Shown in pieces: positions 18,524 through 27,532 of a stretch of DNA of 64,000 nucleotides. The stretch is from positions 62,001-126,000 of the forward strand of contig CBDDLJ010000022.1 in NCBI GenBank assembly GCA_965230635.1. Reading direction: 5' to 3'. Source of the DNA: CBDDLJ01 sp965230635. Its GTDB lineage: Bacteria > Pseudomonadota > Gammaproteobacteria > UBA1113. Within the stretch, counting starts at the first letter, position 1. The number at the start of each line of letters is the position of its first letter. Both the position numbers and the translations under genes were made by a program. Under the pieces are notes generated by a model. The model searched no databases. It saw only the letters and a list, made by a program, of their open reading frames with translations, and was not told the origin of the DNA.

Positions 18524-18855
18524 GAACTTACTAACACCATTACCTCGTGTGATGGGTTATACATAGCTAATTCCAACTCAGCGATGCGCTGCACGCGCGA
18601 TTGCCTACCCCAAGTAGATTGCTCCAGCAACAATTGTTTGGCTTCTAACGCTAACTCATGCTGTTGTTGCTCCATACCTTGCAGTTGTGCCAACGTTGAA
18701 CGAAAAATATTGCGTTCATAGACCACAATAAATGCTGAAATCAACACTAGCATAGCTAACAACAACACAAAAAATGATCGATAACCTAGAAATAATCCCG
18801 TTAAGCGCCCATGCACTGCATGAGATTGTTCTAACATTTTAGCAGCTGTATTCAT
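18520..18855 (-). CDS. ftsL: Cell division protein FtsL
   Basis: Small bitopic protein of the FtsQLB complex, poorly conserved in sequence. 111 residues with a single membrane span at about 26-47 (RSFFVLLLAMLVLISAFIVV), followed by a predicted coiled coil rich in Gln and Leu (LAQLQGMEQQQHELALEAKQ). Identity rests on position between rsmH and ftsI, size and topology. Confidence 0.9.
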   Translation of the reverse strand: MNTAAKMLEQSHAVHGRLTGLFLGYRSFFVLLLAMLVLISAFIVVYERNIFRSTLAQLQGMEQQQHELALEAKQLLLEQSTWGRQSRVQRIAELELAMYNPSHEVMVLVSS

Positions 18856-19790
18856 ATGATTTTCTCCGCGATTCTTAAAATTGCACTCCGTGCGCGTGGA
18901 TTAGCCGCCACTTCTTGTTGGCTTGCCTTTACCATGCGCTTAATAATTCTTAATGTTGGTGTTAATTCATCATGCCGAATAGGAAAATCACTCGGATAAT
19001 CATCACCTTTAGCACTCTGTTGTAAAAAACGTTTAACAATGCGATCTTCAAGAGAGTGAAAACTAATAACTAATAATCGCCCACCTTTCGCCAAACAGTG
19101 CAAGGATTGTTGTAATGCCAATTTCAACAAATCCAATTCGCGATTAATAAAAATGCGAATAGCTTGGAAAGTCCGCGTTGCTGGATGTTTTCCTGGTTCC
19201 CGTTTTTGCACTGTTTGACTAATCAGCTCGGCTAATTGCGAGGTACGCACAATGGGTTGTTCACATCGGTAGGTGACAATGGCTTTTGCTATTTTCTTAG
19301 CAAAACGCTCTTCTCCATAAAGACGAATAATGTGTGCAATATCTTTTTCTTCTGCCTGGTTAAGCCAATCACCTGCACTAAGCGATTGCTTTTGATCCAT
19401 ACGCATATCCAGTGGACCATCACGTAAAAAACTGAAGCCACGCTCAGCTTCATCTAATTGAGGTGAAGAAACACCGAGATCAAAGAATATCCCATTAATT
19501 TTTCCTATCCATCCTCGTTGTTTGACTTCGCTTTCCAACATGTCAAAACTGCCTTGCATTAATGTCATTCGTTTATCATTTAATGCTGCCTTACCTGCAG
19601 CAATCGCATCCCAGTCCCGGTCAATTGCGAGTAAGCGCCCTTGCTCACTCAAGTTTGATAATATCGCTTGGCTATGGCCTCCACGGCCAAACGTCGCATC
19701 GATATAAATCCCATCTGGATTAATATTCAATCCAGCAACTACTTCCTCTAACAAAACGGGTTGATGTTGTTTTTCTTGCTCAACCGCCAT
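18852..19790 (-). CDS. rsmH: 16S rRNA (cytosine-1402-N4)-methyltransferase RsmH
   Basis: SAM-dependent methyltransferase acting on C1402 in the decoding centre. It shows HQPVLLEEVVAGL at the start, the SAM loop YIDATFGRGGHSQAIL, FFDLGVSSPQLDEAERGFSF with DGPLDMRMD, and VISFHSLEDRIVKRF near the C-terminus. I chose the ATG at 19790 (312 residues); an in-frame TTG at 19796 also exists. It follows mraZ directly. Confidence 0.96.
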   Translation of the reverse strand: MAVEQEKQHQPVLLEEVVAGLNINPDGIYIDATFGRGGHSQAILSNLSEQGRLLAIDRDWDAIAAGKAALNDKRMTLMQGSFDMLESEVKQRGWIGKINGIFFDLGVSSPQLDEAERGFSFLRDGPLDMRMDQKQSLSAGDWLNQAEEKDIAHIIRLYGEERFAKKIAKAIVTYRCEQPIVRTSQLAELISQTVQKREPGKHPATRTFQAIRIFINRELDLLKLALQQSLHCLAKGGRLLVISFHSLEDRIVKRFLQQSAKGDDYPSDFPIRHDELTPTLRIIKRMVKASQQEVAANPRARSAILRIAEKII

Positions 19791-19796
19791 AATCAA

Positions 19797-20255
19797 CTAC
19801 AATGAAATTGACTGTAATTCATCAGGCAGTTCGCCTTCACTATTGGTTCCCTTTTCTAACCACGCATTGCGCTCATTCTGCCAATTACTTTCACTCCATA
19901 ATTCAAATTTTTTACCTTGCCCCACTAACATGGTGCATTTTTCCATATTCGCATAATCACGTAACAACGCTGGGATCAATATTCTGCCTTGGCTGTCTAA
20001 TTCCAGCTCAGTTGCATGCCCAATCAGTAAGCGTTGAATACGACGAGCTGTTTTATTAAAACTAGGCAACGCTTCAATCTTACGCTCAATAATTTCCCAT
20101 TCTGGTTGTGGGTAGAGTAAAAGGCAGGATTCTTCTGTATCAATTGTGACTACAACTTGACCATCTGCTTCATTTTGCAAATGTTCGCGGTAACGCACTG
20201 GCATTCCCAGTCGGCCTTTAACATCCAAATTGATTGAAGTTAAACCACGAAACAT
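19797..20255 (-). CDS. mraZ: Transcriptional regulator MraZ
   Basis: First gene of the dcw cluster; a ring-forming AbrB-like DNA-binding protein that represses its own operon in enterobacteria. The start is MFRGLTSINLDVKGRLGMP and a second swapped-hairpin half carries ATELELDSQGRILIP. The ATG at 20255, preceded by GGAAGAAA, gives 152 residues, the E. coli length. A longer frame to 20288 would run through the operator boxes and is rejected. Confidence 0.96.
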   Translation of the reverse strand: MFRGLTSINLDVKGRLGMPVRYREHLQNEADGQVVVTIDTEESCLLLYPQPEWEIIERKIEALPSFNKTARRIQRLLIGHATELELDSQGRILIPALLRDYANMEKCTMLVGQGKKFELWSESNWQNERNAWLEKGTNSEGELPDELQSISL

Positions 20256-20262
20256 ATTTTCT

Positions 20263-20287
20263 TCCCACAAAATACCACTTTTCCCCA
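20263..20287 (-). promoter_or_regulatory. Three MraZ-type operator boxes
   Basis: On the minus strand TGGGG, TGGTA and TGGGA occur with exactly 5-base spacers (10-base period), ending 7 bases before the mraZ ATG. MraZ is known to bind tandem TGGGN boxes with this spacing upstream of its own gene, so autoregulation is likely. The middle box deviates by one base. Confidence 0.75.
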
Positions 20288-20296
20288 CATAATGAC

Positions 20297-20326
20297 ACTA
20301 TAGGAGTTAAATTAGGGATCTGTCAA
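20297..20326 (-). promoter_or_regulatory. Sigma70-type promoter of the dcw cluster
   Basis: The minus strand reads TTGACA (20321-20326), an 18-base spacer, then TATAGT (20297-20302). The transcript would start just upstream of the MraZ boxes, so MraZ binding would sit at the start site and early leader. Confidence 0.75.
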
Positions 20327-20407
20327 GCGAGATTAGGGAAAAATACCTTAACGAGCAATCTCAACATAGGCTAATTTTAAACATATGCAACCAACGAGTG
20401 AGTAAAT

Positions 20408-20571
20408 TATAGCGTTTCCCTATATTGTTGGCCTATTCTAAGCGAGTATAGTGTTTGCTTGCGAGGTTTCAAAAGCGACGTTTACTTATTGTAAATAAGG
20501 TTTTGAATAACGAAGCAAGCAGGCGCTAGATGAAGTCTTAGGATAGGTCAACAATATAGGGAAACGCTATA
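20408..20571 (+). mobile_element. MITE, complete copy (C), 164 bp
   Basis: Starts TATAGCGTTTCCCTATATTG and ends with its inverse, CAATATAGGGAAACGCTATA. The arms pair for about 35 bases with only wobble-type differences. The centre shares GCGAGTATA, GGTTTCAAAAGCGA and TGTAAATAAG with the copies at 26165 and 45090. No ORF. It sits between the dcw promoter and the ankyrin gene; the remaining gap sequence (20330-20407 and 20572-20804) shows no gene. Confidence 0.9.
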
Positions 20572-20804
20572 ATAGGAATGACTATCTATTGATATATCTA
20601 GATGGGAAAACATTATCAACCTCTTTGTTTAATATTAAAACAGAAAATGTCTATCTCAGAAAGACACAATCTAGATAAATTAATAAATAAAATAAAAATG
20701 CGTTTAAATGATTATTCCTAATACTCAAAAATAAACACAGGACGTGTACATTACTAACGGTGTATTATCATTGGTTAGAGGGTGTCTTTAAACCTTAGTT
20801 TTGC

Positions 20805-23800
20805 CTAAATATTAATCTTTAATTCTAAGACTGATTGAGGATTATTTTCAAATAACGTTTTATAAGGACACCGAATTTTACTTATCTTGGGATTTTCTGA
20901 TGAGACGTTTCTAACTCGGTAAATGCGATAACGATCACGTGTTTCAGTGCTAAATAGAAAGCGACATTCATTTTGAGAAAATCTAGCAGGCGCATTGGAA
21001 TTCGAGTCGGTTGCTTTGGTTTCAACAAACCAAACCTTTCGATTAGCTGAAGTTGATTTTCGAGTTAAATTATCATCAATATTAACTTTCTCAATTAGAA
21101 AATCAATTGGTTCAGAAGAACGACTTGATTCATGAAAAATTAGATTTTTATTAAACCATTGGACACTAATTTGACGCCATTTAATTCCTTGCTTACTCGG
21201 TTTATTATTTTTTGTTCTTTTACCAATCATAGTAAACCCATAATCAGTATCTTCGAATTTACCAGGAGACTGCGTATTGTATCTTTCTTTGTAATGTTTA
21301 ATTAAATATTGATACGTTACTTCCTCTCCACGATCTCCCCTTTTGATCTTATCCTGAGTTGATAGTTTAGTATACTGCTGCTCTACATTAGCCGTTACAT
21401 TTATTTTGCTTGGATTTTTGCCAAACTTTGGTATTGCTAATTTATTATTATTTTTTATAGTTTGGAAAGATTCTTCATCAAAACTAAAACGCATAGAGAT
21501 CGAATTAGATTTATCACCCTGTAATGAAATATTTGATCTACGCCCATTACTATCTGAACAAGTTGAGGAGAGTTGTCCAGTTTGTCTCGTTTCACTCACT
21601 CGCTTCTTCTTTGAGTCAATGGTTTGCTTAGCTTGAGCTATAACAGTAAATTTTGATTCTACGTTTGATAGGTTTGGTTTAGTTGGCTCAGCTGACGTGG
21701 TTGTGCTTTGTGAAGACTCTTGAGTAATGCTTGGTCTTAAAATATCCTCAAGTTCAGGCTTCGAACGAGCTAATAATGGTTGTTTAGGTTGAGGTAAATG
21801 GCTTAATGCATTATCTCGGACAGTATGGTTGCGACTTGGCATTTTTTTAATAGCTTTTTTTCCTGCAGCCCCAATTTTGTTGTCAGCTAAATCCAGGCAA
21901 GTTAAGCTTCTACTGTCTGCTAGGGTTTGGGCCCCAGCACCTCTTACCCAATTGTATTCTAAATTCAAGCCGGTGAGTGTAGTATAGTTTATCTCATCAA
22001 GTGAATCTCCGCTTTTTAGCAGCCAGTGTACTATCTCAAGGTGACCCTTACGGGCCGCCCATAGCAATGCGGTGAGAACACCGTTGTCTTTCTCAGTGAG
22101 AGAGGCTCCTTTTTTCAGCAGCCACTCCATCGTTTTGAATTGACCATTATCAGCCGCACACAGCAAGGCGGTGCGGCCATCGTTGTCTTTCGAGCTAACA
22201 TCAGCGCCATTATTGAGAAGGCACTTCACTAGAGACAAGCGACCCTTATGAGCTGCCTTCATTAATGCTGTCTGGCCATCTTTATCGGCCGCATTAACAT
22301 CAATCCCTTTATCAATTAAAGTCTGAACTACTTTTTTAATACAATGGTGGATAGTATAATATTCTGTGTCAACATCAGCCCCGAAAGATTCTACACAAGT
22401 ATCTGCAGCATCATATTCTGCATCGGATAGCAAGGTTATGCCAATTAGTGCTGTCTGGCTATTCTTATCGGTTGCATTGACATCAGCGCCTTCCGCAATA
22501 AGCCACTTCATAACATCGACATCGCCTTCACGAGCTGCCCAGATTAAAGCTGTCCGACCATTCTTATCGGCCGCATTAACATCAGCGCCATTCTCAAGAA
22601 GGCACTTAGCTAGGGATAAGCAGCTCTTATGAGCTGCCTTCATTAATGCTGCCTGGCCATCCTTATCAATCGCATTGACATCAGCGCCGTTCTCAAGAAG
22701 GCACTTAGCTAGGGATAAGTAGCCCTTATGAGCTGCCTTCATTAATGCTGTCTGGCCATCCTTATCAATCGCATTGACATCAGCGCCGTTCTCAATTAGA
22801 CGTCTAGCTACATCCACATAGCCCTTACAGGCTGAGCTCATTAATAATGTCTGGCCATCTTCAGCTACCACATTGACATCGGCACCGTTCTCAAGGAGAA
22901 GCTGAACCACATCCACGTGGCCCTTACAGGCTGAGCTCATTAATGCTGTTTGGCTATTCTTATCGGTCGCATTGACATCAGCGCCGTTCTCGAGAAGGCA
23001 CTTAACTAGGGATACGCGGCCCTTATGAGCCGCCTTCATTAATACTGTCTGGCCATCCTTATCAATCGCATTGGCATCAGTGCCGTTCTCAAGCAGATAC
23101 TGCATGATATTAATATAGCCCTTATTGACTGCCCACGCTAACAACGCTGTCTCGCCGTCTTCTTTTATCGCGCTGATCAGATTGCTTTTGTAGAAAAGGA
23201 CTTGTACTACGTTTCCATGGCCTTGCTGGGCTGCTATCACTAATGCTGTCTGGCCATATTTATCGGTCGCATTGACATCGGCACCGTTCTCGAGTAGACA
23301 TTGAACTATCTTCACATGGCCCTGACAGGCTGAGTTCATTAATGCTGTACGGCAACGATATTTATCTGCCGCATTAACATCGGCACCGTTCTCGAGTAGA
23401 CACTGAACTATCTTCACATGGCCCTGGCAGGCTGATCTCATTAATACTGTACGGCCACATTCATCTGCCGCATTAACATCGACGCCATTCTCAAGCAAAT
23501 GCTGCACGATTTCTAAATGACCATTCCAGGCTGCTGCCGTTACAGCTGCATGGCCAGACATATCTGTTGTATTGATATCAGCACCATTATCAAGCAGACA
23601 CTGCACAACTTCTAAATGACCATACATGTAAGCTAAAATTAATGCTGCTTCACCATCCTCATCTCTCGCATTAACATCGGCGCCTTGCTCAAGCAAACAC
23701 TGCACTATTTTTACATAGCCCTCCTTGGCTGCCTCCTTGAACACTTTCTTGCTATACTCATCTTCTATATTCACTTTAGCGCCTTTCGCGAGAAGACGCT

Positions 23801-24425
23801 CCACAACCTTTAAATGGTCCTTCTGGGCTGCCTGCACCAACGATGTACAACCAAGCTGATCTGTGGCATTAATATCTGCGCCATGCTCAATTAGACAGTC
23901 GAGAACATCAACATTACCCCGCAAAGCTGCTTTCATTAACGCTGTATGGTCATTCTCGTCTTTCGCATTGACCTCAGCGCCTTTCGTGAGGAGGTATTGC
24001 ACTATTTTTACATGGCCCTCGTAGGCTGCCGCCATTAGTGCTGTCATGCAAGCAATGTTTGTTGCATTGATGTCAGCGCTTTTCTCAAGGAGAAGCTGCA
24101 CTATTTCTTGATAACCCTGTTGCGCTGCCCACATGAGTGCTGTCCAGCCATACACTTCTTTAGCATTGACATAGGCACCTTTTGCAAGAAGACGCCTCAC
24201 GATCTCTATATGGCCCTCATAGACTGCCAACATTAGTGCTGTTTGGCCATTTTTCATTTTCGCATTAGCATCAACGCCCCAATCGAGAAGGCTCTCAACT
24301 AGGGACAAGACACCCTTATGGGCTGCCGTGATTAACACTACCGCGCCATCATTCTTATTTGTGATTAAACGAGTGGCAGGACCGAGCCCGCCGAAAGAGG
24401 ACCTTTTCATATAATGTACAAACAT
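20805..24425 (-). CDS. Ankyrin-repeat protein with C-terminal DUF3883-like nuclease domain
   Basis: 1206 residues. About 23 ankyrin repeats of 33 residues fill roughly 20-812 (pattern DGQTALMKAAHKG..LVKCLLENGADVNA). Two RNase-inhibitor-type leucine-rich repeats follow at about 815-860 (LTGLNLEYN..., LTCLDLADNKIG). A polar linker leads to a globular domain at about 1025-1206. That domain begins GDRGEEVTYQYL, has EPIDFLIE (Asp 1108) and VWFVETKATDS (Glu 1135, Lys 1137), then FSQNECRFLFSTETRDRYRI. This is the layout of PD-(D/E)XK folds of the DUF3883 type. AAAGGAG precedes the ATG by 8 bases. A host-directed effector or a defence nuclease are both possible; I infer neither firmly. No signal peptide is visible. 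Confidence 0.85.
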   Translation of the reverse strand: MFVHYMKRSSFGGLGPATRLITNKNDGAVVLITAAHKGVLSLVESLLDWGVDANAKMKNGQTALMLAVYEGHIEIVRRLLAKGAYVNAKEVYGWTALMWAAQQGYQEIVQLLLEKSADINATNIACMTALMAAAYEGHVKIVQYLLTKGAEVNAKDENDHTALMKAALRGNVDVLDCLIEHGADINATDQLGCTSLVQAAQKDHLKVVERLLAKGAKVNIEDEYSKKVFKEAAKEGYVKIVQCLLEQGADVNARDEDGEAALILAYMYGHLEVVQCLLDNGADINTTDMSGHAAVTAAAWNGHLEIVQHLLENGVDVNAADECGRTVLMRSACQGHVKIVQCLLENGADVNAADKYRCRTALMNSACQGHVKIVQCLLENGADVNATDKYGQTALVIAAQQGHGNVVQVLFYKSNLISAIKEDGETALLAWAVNKGYINIMQYLLENGTDANAIDKDGQTVLMKAAHKGRVSLVKCLLENGADVNATDKNSQTALMSSACKGHVDVVQLLLENGADVNVVAEDGQTLLMSSACKGYVDVARRLIENGADVNAIDKDGQTALMKAAHKGYLSLAKCLLENGADVNAIDKDGQAALMKAAHKSCLSLAKCLLENGADVNAADKNGRTALIWAAREGDVDVMKWLIAEGADVNATDKNSQTALIGITLLSDAEYDAADTCVESFGADVDTEYYTIHHCIKKVVQTLIDKGIDVNAADKDGQTALMKAAHKGRLSLVKCLLNNGADVSSKDNDGRTALLCAADNGQFKTMEWLLKKGASLTEKDNGVLTALLWAARKGHLEIVHWLLKSGDSLDEINYTTLTGLNLEYNWVRGAGAQTLADSRSLTCLDLADNKIGAAGKKAIKKMPSRNHTVRDNALSHLPQPKQPLLARSKPELEDILRPSITQESSQSTTTSAEPTKPNLSNVESKFTVIAQAKQTIDSKKKRVSETRQTGQLSSTCSDSNGRRSNISLQGDKSNSISMRFSFDEESFQTIKNNNKLAIPKFGKNPSKINVTANVEQQYTKLSTQDKIKRGDRGEEVTYQYLIKHYKERYNTQSPGKFEDTDYGFTMIGKRTKNNKPSKQGIKWRQISVQWFNKNLIFHESSRSSEPIDFLIEKVNIDDNLTRKSTSANRKVWFVETKATDSNSNAPARFSQNECRFLFSTETRDRYRIYRVRNVSSENPKISKIRCPYKTLFENNPQSVLELKINI

Positions 24426-24673
24426 CGAGTTTGCTCCTTTGTCCCTATCGTCAACTTAATTTGTAAGCGCCTCACAAACCCTTAGCTTTACCCACAAAGT
24501 GTATAATAATCCTCTATTATCGAGGTATAATGAAATTTTGTGTATGGCTATTTTTAGTCATATTAGTTAAACGGTGTCTTCTACCATGCATTTACTGTAA
24601 ATTATATGGTAATAAATTAACAATTACAATATATAGAGAAATACACTGTTTAATTAAAGATAATATAATTACG

Positions 24674-24887
24674 TTAGACGATCCAGCAAAAATGGTTGTT
24701 AATGGTGGGTTAACGCAATTTTTACGAAAGCAAACACAAACGATACTGAAAGCAGCAATTGAGGCTGAGGTCAATAAGTTTATTAGTGCACATTCAGAAA
24801 ATTAGACAATAGTGATCAACAAGGTGGTCCGCAATGGTTATTCACCTAGACAGGCTATTCAAACAAGCATTGACCAAGTGCGTATTA
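24674..24887 (+). pseudogene. IS256-family transposase N-terminal fragment
   Basis: A short frame ends in GLTQFLRKQTQTILKAAIEAEVNKFI, the conserved N-terminal segment of IS256 (mutator-type) transposases. After a stop at 24803-24805 another frame continues with VVRNGYSPRQAIQTSI, the next conserved block. The catalytic DDE region is absent. The upstream hydrophobic 50 codons of the open frame (24530-24673) do not look like transposase. Confidence 0.65.
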
Positions 24888-25000
24888 TTAACATGCTGCA
24901 CCCCCATTATTGTGATGATGGGCGGGGTGCAATAACGAATTAATTTAGGTTTTTGTTGTGTCATATTGGACGTCTTTAGGCTGTTTTTAATAATACGCAC
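24878..25000 (+). repeat. 123-bp segment bounded by 14-bp perfect inverted repeats
   Basis: GTGCGTATTATTAA (24878-24891) is repeated inverted at 24987-25000. Inside, TGCACCCC (24897-24904) pairs with GGGGTGCA (24924-24931). It interrupts or abuts the IS256 fragment. It could be a small non-autonomous element; no second copy is in the window. Confidence 0.5.
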
Positions 25001-25017
25001 AGATCAAATCACACCTT

Positions 25018-25890
25018 TTACACCAGTGTATAATGATCATTCGCTCTCTCAGCAGTATGACGGCTACTTCGAACACTACAACCAACTGCCGCTGCACATA
25101 CAGCAATTGTCAACGCTGTCATTGCCATCCCTGGTAAACAAAGAAATAAAAGCAAAGGGGAAGAGCAACAGAGTATAAGTCCTGCAACACCCGTGATAAT
25201 CGTAGCAGCGACCACTGCCTTCACAAGTGGAGATGCTCCCTTAGAACGCGAGCAAGTTATACCACTTTGTATCGAACGATTATGCCAATTATCGTTTAAT
25301 CTAGGTGTTGGTACACGTGGTTGAGTTAGCTGAAAAAATGATTGTTGATTTGTCGCTACCGAATGCACATTCTGTTGCGATGGCATATTAGCATCAGATG
25401 GTACATATTGCGGTAACGGTAGTAACAAGTATTCTGCAGGTTGTGCAGCAGGCTCAATAACATAGACCGTTTCATGCACTCCTGGCACTAAATCTGATTC
25501 TATTTGATGATCAGCACTTAACAAAAGGGCTCTAAAAGTCTCTACTACGCTGTGCATTTTATTACTAAGATGAATTATACGTCGATTCTGCTCATCAACT
25601 GATATGTCTGTATTATTCATCACCGTTTGACGTTGCTGACGCACTTGGTTTAACTTTTCATCTGCCTGGTGAAATGCATTGTCTAACACCGTGTTAATTT
25701 CTGAATGTTGCTCTCTGTAAGCATTGTAAAGTGCTGCCAATTCCATCGATTCACGCAATGGTTTCGCTTTTATCGTAGCAACCAATTGAGCGACCTGTTC
25801 AGCACTCAGTATTACCGTATCTTTTTGCATTGCTTGACGATTATCTGTTCTAATCAATATCGGAATAAAACCATTGTATGTTTGTATCAT
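25018..25890 (-). CDS. Unknown protein with C-terminal double membrane span
   Basis: 290 residues; I do not recognise the family. Residues 25-130 are helical and charged, with coiled-coil character (AFHQADEKLNQVRQQRQ). The middle, about 140-215, is Pro/Gln-rich and low in structure. Two hydrophobic spans lie at about 226-250 and 252-272 with several Cys, and a short polar tail follows. There is no signal peptide. An AGAGGT site lies before the ATG. The layout (soluble coil, linker, C-terminal hairpin membrane anchor) is seen in some secreted effectors of intracellular bacteria, but this is only suggestive. The upstream gap 25891-26164 shows no gene. Confidence 0.6.
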   Translation of the reverse strand: MIQTYNGFIPILIRTDNRQAMQKDTVILSAEQVAQLVATIKAKPLRESMELAALYNAYREQHSEINTVLDNAFHQADEKLNQVRQQRQTVMNNTDISVDEQNRRIIHLSNKMHSVVETFRALLLSADHQIESDLVPGVHETVYVIEPAAQPAEYLLLPLPQYVPSDANMPSQQNVHSVATNQQSFFQLTQPRVPTPRLNDNWHNRSIQSGITCSRSKGASPLVKAVVAATIITGVAGLILCCSSPLLLFLCLPGMAMTALTIAVCAAAVGCSVRSSRHTAERANDHYTLV

Positions 25891-26164
25891 GACTAACCTC
25901 TTTTGTTTGTATATTAGACAGTTGTTGCTTTTACCGTATCACAAGTGATCATGTATTGCATTAACTGACTTGCCCTGTAACACCATTATGATTCTATAGG
26001 ATGAATACTTAAGTAAAGATTAAGAGAAGTCAGTAACTGATTATAAAAAAGTTTTCAATAACAAATAGCTGCTAAAAAATAGACATAATGGCCACGAATT
26101 AGACTAATCAATACCTGTCTTTTTGACTATATTTTATTTATCTGAATTGCTAAACAAGAATGTT

Positions 26165-26327
26165 TATAGCAGTTTTCAATATTACTCAGCCATTATAAGC
26201 GAGTATAACGCGTGCTTGCGCGGTTTCAAAAGCGAGGTTTGCTTACTGTAAATAAGCCTTTGAAGAACAAAGCAAGCGCGGGTTAGAGGAAGTTTATAAT
26301 GGCTGAGTAATATTGAAAACTGCTATA
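26165..26327 (+). mobile_element. MITE, complete copy (A), 163 bp
   Basis: Ends TATAGCAGTTTTCAATATTA and its inverse, TAATATTGAAAACTGCTATA; the arms pair for about 35 bases. Its right end lies 6 bases from the 3' end of the RNase P RNA gene. The centre is shared with copies B and C. Confidence 0.92.
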
Positions 26328-26333
26328 ATAATA

Positions 26334-26665
26334 GAGTTAGCCGATAAGCCGGGTTCTGTCGTGGACAGTCATTCATCTGGAGCGCATGTCGCCACACACT
26401 TCTTGCGGCCAACCCAAATCCAGTGCGAGCAACACTAACAGATTTCTATTTGGCCTTGCTCCAAGTGGGGTTTACCCTGCCACTGATGTTGCCATCAGTG
26501 CGGTGCGCTCTTACCGCACCATTTCACCCTTACCGGCAAACCGGCGGTATCTTTTCTGTGGCACTTTCCGTAGGCTTACACCCCCCAGGCGTTACCTGGC
26601 ACTTTGCCCTATGGAGCCCGGACTTTCCTCCTTACATAAATGTAAAGCGACTGTCTGGCTAACTC
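26334..26665 (-). ncRNA. rnpB: RNase P RNA, bacterial class A
   Basis: Catalytic RNA that processes tRNA 5' ends. On the minus strand the 5' arm GAGTTAGCC pairs with the 3' arm GGCTAACTC (P1). Conserved blocks are GGAGGAAAGTCCGGGCTCC near the 5' end, AAGGGTGAAA and GGTAAGAGCGCACC in the middle, AGCAAGGCCAAATAG, and the 3' block GACAGAACCCGGCTTATCGG. About 332 bases. Two plus-strand ORFs across it are not coding. The gene is followed at once by MITE copy A. Confidence 0.96.
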
Positions 26666-26683
26666 AACAAATATCGTAACGCA

Positions 26684-27532
26684 TTAGCTTGGATCTTTCA
26701 AGCTTAATGCTAACTCATATAAATAATTTTTTTTAAAGCCTGTTATTTGTGTTGCTAATGATACGGCTTGTTTCATAGGCAACTCGGCTAATAATGGCTC
26801 CAATACGTTTTCTGCTGTTTGAATATCTTCTTCTGCCTCCTTTGCTTTACTACCCGCAACACATATGACAAATTCGCCACGTACTTGCTCAGGATGATTC
26901 TGCAGCCATTGCTGAATTTCAAATAAACTGCCAAAATAATAATTTTCATATAACTTGGTTAATTCACGTGATAAAAATCCCTGCCGATCTTCACCAAAAA
27001 TCGACACTAAATCAGCAAGCATTGCAACGATACGATGTGGCGCTTCATAAAACACAAGCGTTTCGGTAAAGAATTGCAATGATTGTAATGTGCTTTGGCG
27101 CTGTGTTGCTTTACTCGGTAAAAAACCGTAAAAGAAAAATTTATCTGCTGGCAAACCACTCATACTCAAAGCGGTAATTAATGCACTAGCGCCAGGAATG
27201 GCAATAACGGCTACATTTGCCTGGTGTGCCGCCTGTATTAAATGGTAACCAGGATCACTGATAGCTGGCGTTCCAGCATCACTGATCAACGCTAGTGATA
27301 AACCATTTTTTAATTCATGCACCAAATACTCTGTTTGCTTCAATTCATTATGCTGATGTAATGATATTAATCGCGTATCAACAGAAAAGTGTTGCAACAA
27401 AATACGACTATGCCGCGTGTCTTCTGCTGCAATAACATCCACCTCTCGCAATGCTTGTAATGCACGTGTGGAAATATCTTGTAAGTTTCCTATTGGCGTC
27501 GCCACCACATAAACTGTTCCATTTTTAGCCAA
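26684..27532 (-). CDS. rsmI: 16S rRNA (cytidine-1402-2'-O)-methyltransferase RsmI
   Basis: Methylates the ribose of C1402, the same nucleotide whose base is modified by RsmH in the dcw cluster. Family motifs are VYVVATPIGNLQDIS at the N-terminus, EDTRHSRILL, LISDAGTPAISDPGYHLI and YEAPHRIVAML. The start is TTG at 27532 with AGGAGA just upstream. 282 residues is normal. It is divergent from lpoA, as in E. coli. Confidence 0.96.
   Translation of the reverse strand: MAKNGTVYVVATPIGNLQDISTRALQALREVDVIAAEDTRHSRILLQHFSVDTRLISLHQHNELKQTEYLVHELKNGLSLALISDAGTPAISDPGYHLIQAAHQANVAVIAIPGASALITALSMSGLPADKFFFYGFLPSKATQRQSTLQSLQFFTETLVFYEAPHRIVAMLADLVSIFGEDRQGFLSRELTKLYENYYFGSLFEIQQWLQNHPEQVRGEFVICVAGSKAKEAEEDIQTAENVLEPLLAELPMKQAVSLATQITGFKKNYLYELALSLKDPS

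Noticed and set aside
20805..24425. The 99-base periodicity as a satellite or CRISPR
   Set aside because: Explained by 33-residue ankyrin repeats in one open frame.
24530..24673. Hydrophobic N-terminal part of the 91-codon ORF as a membrane protein
   Set aside because: It is only an open frame running into the IS256 fragment; no ribosome site or family resemblance.
24897..24931. Hairpin as an integron attC or intrinsic terminator
   Set aside because: It lacks the attC core boxes and is not followed by a U-tract.
26386..26679. Plus-strand ORFs of 97 and 79 codons
   Set aside because: They lie across the RNase P RNA gene on the opposite strand; the conserved RNA blocks explain the sequence.
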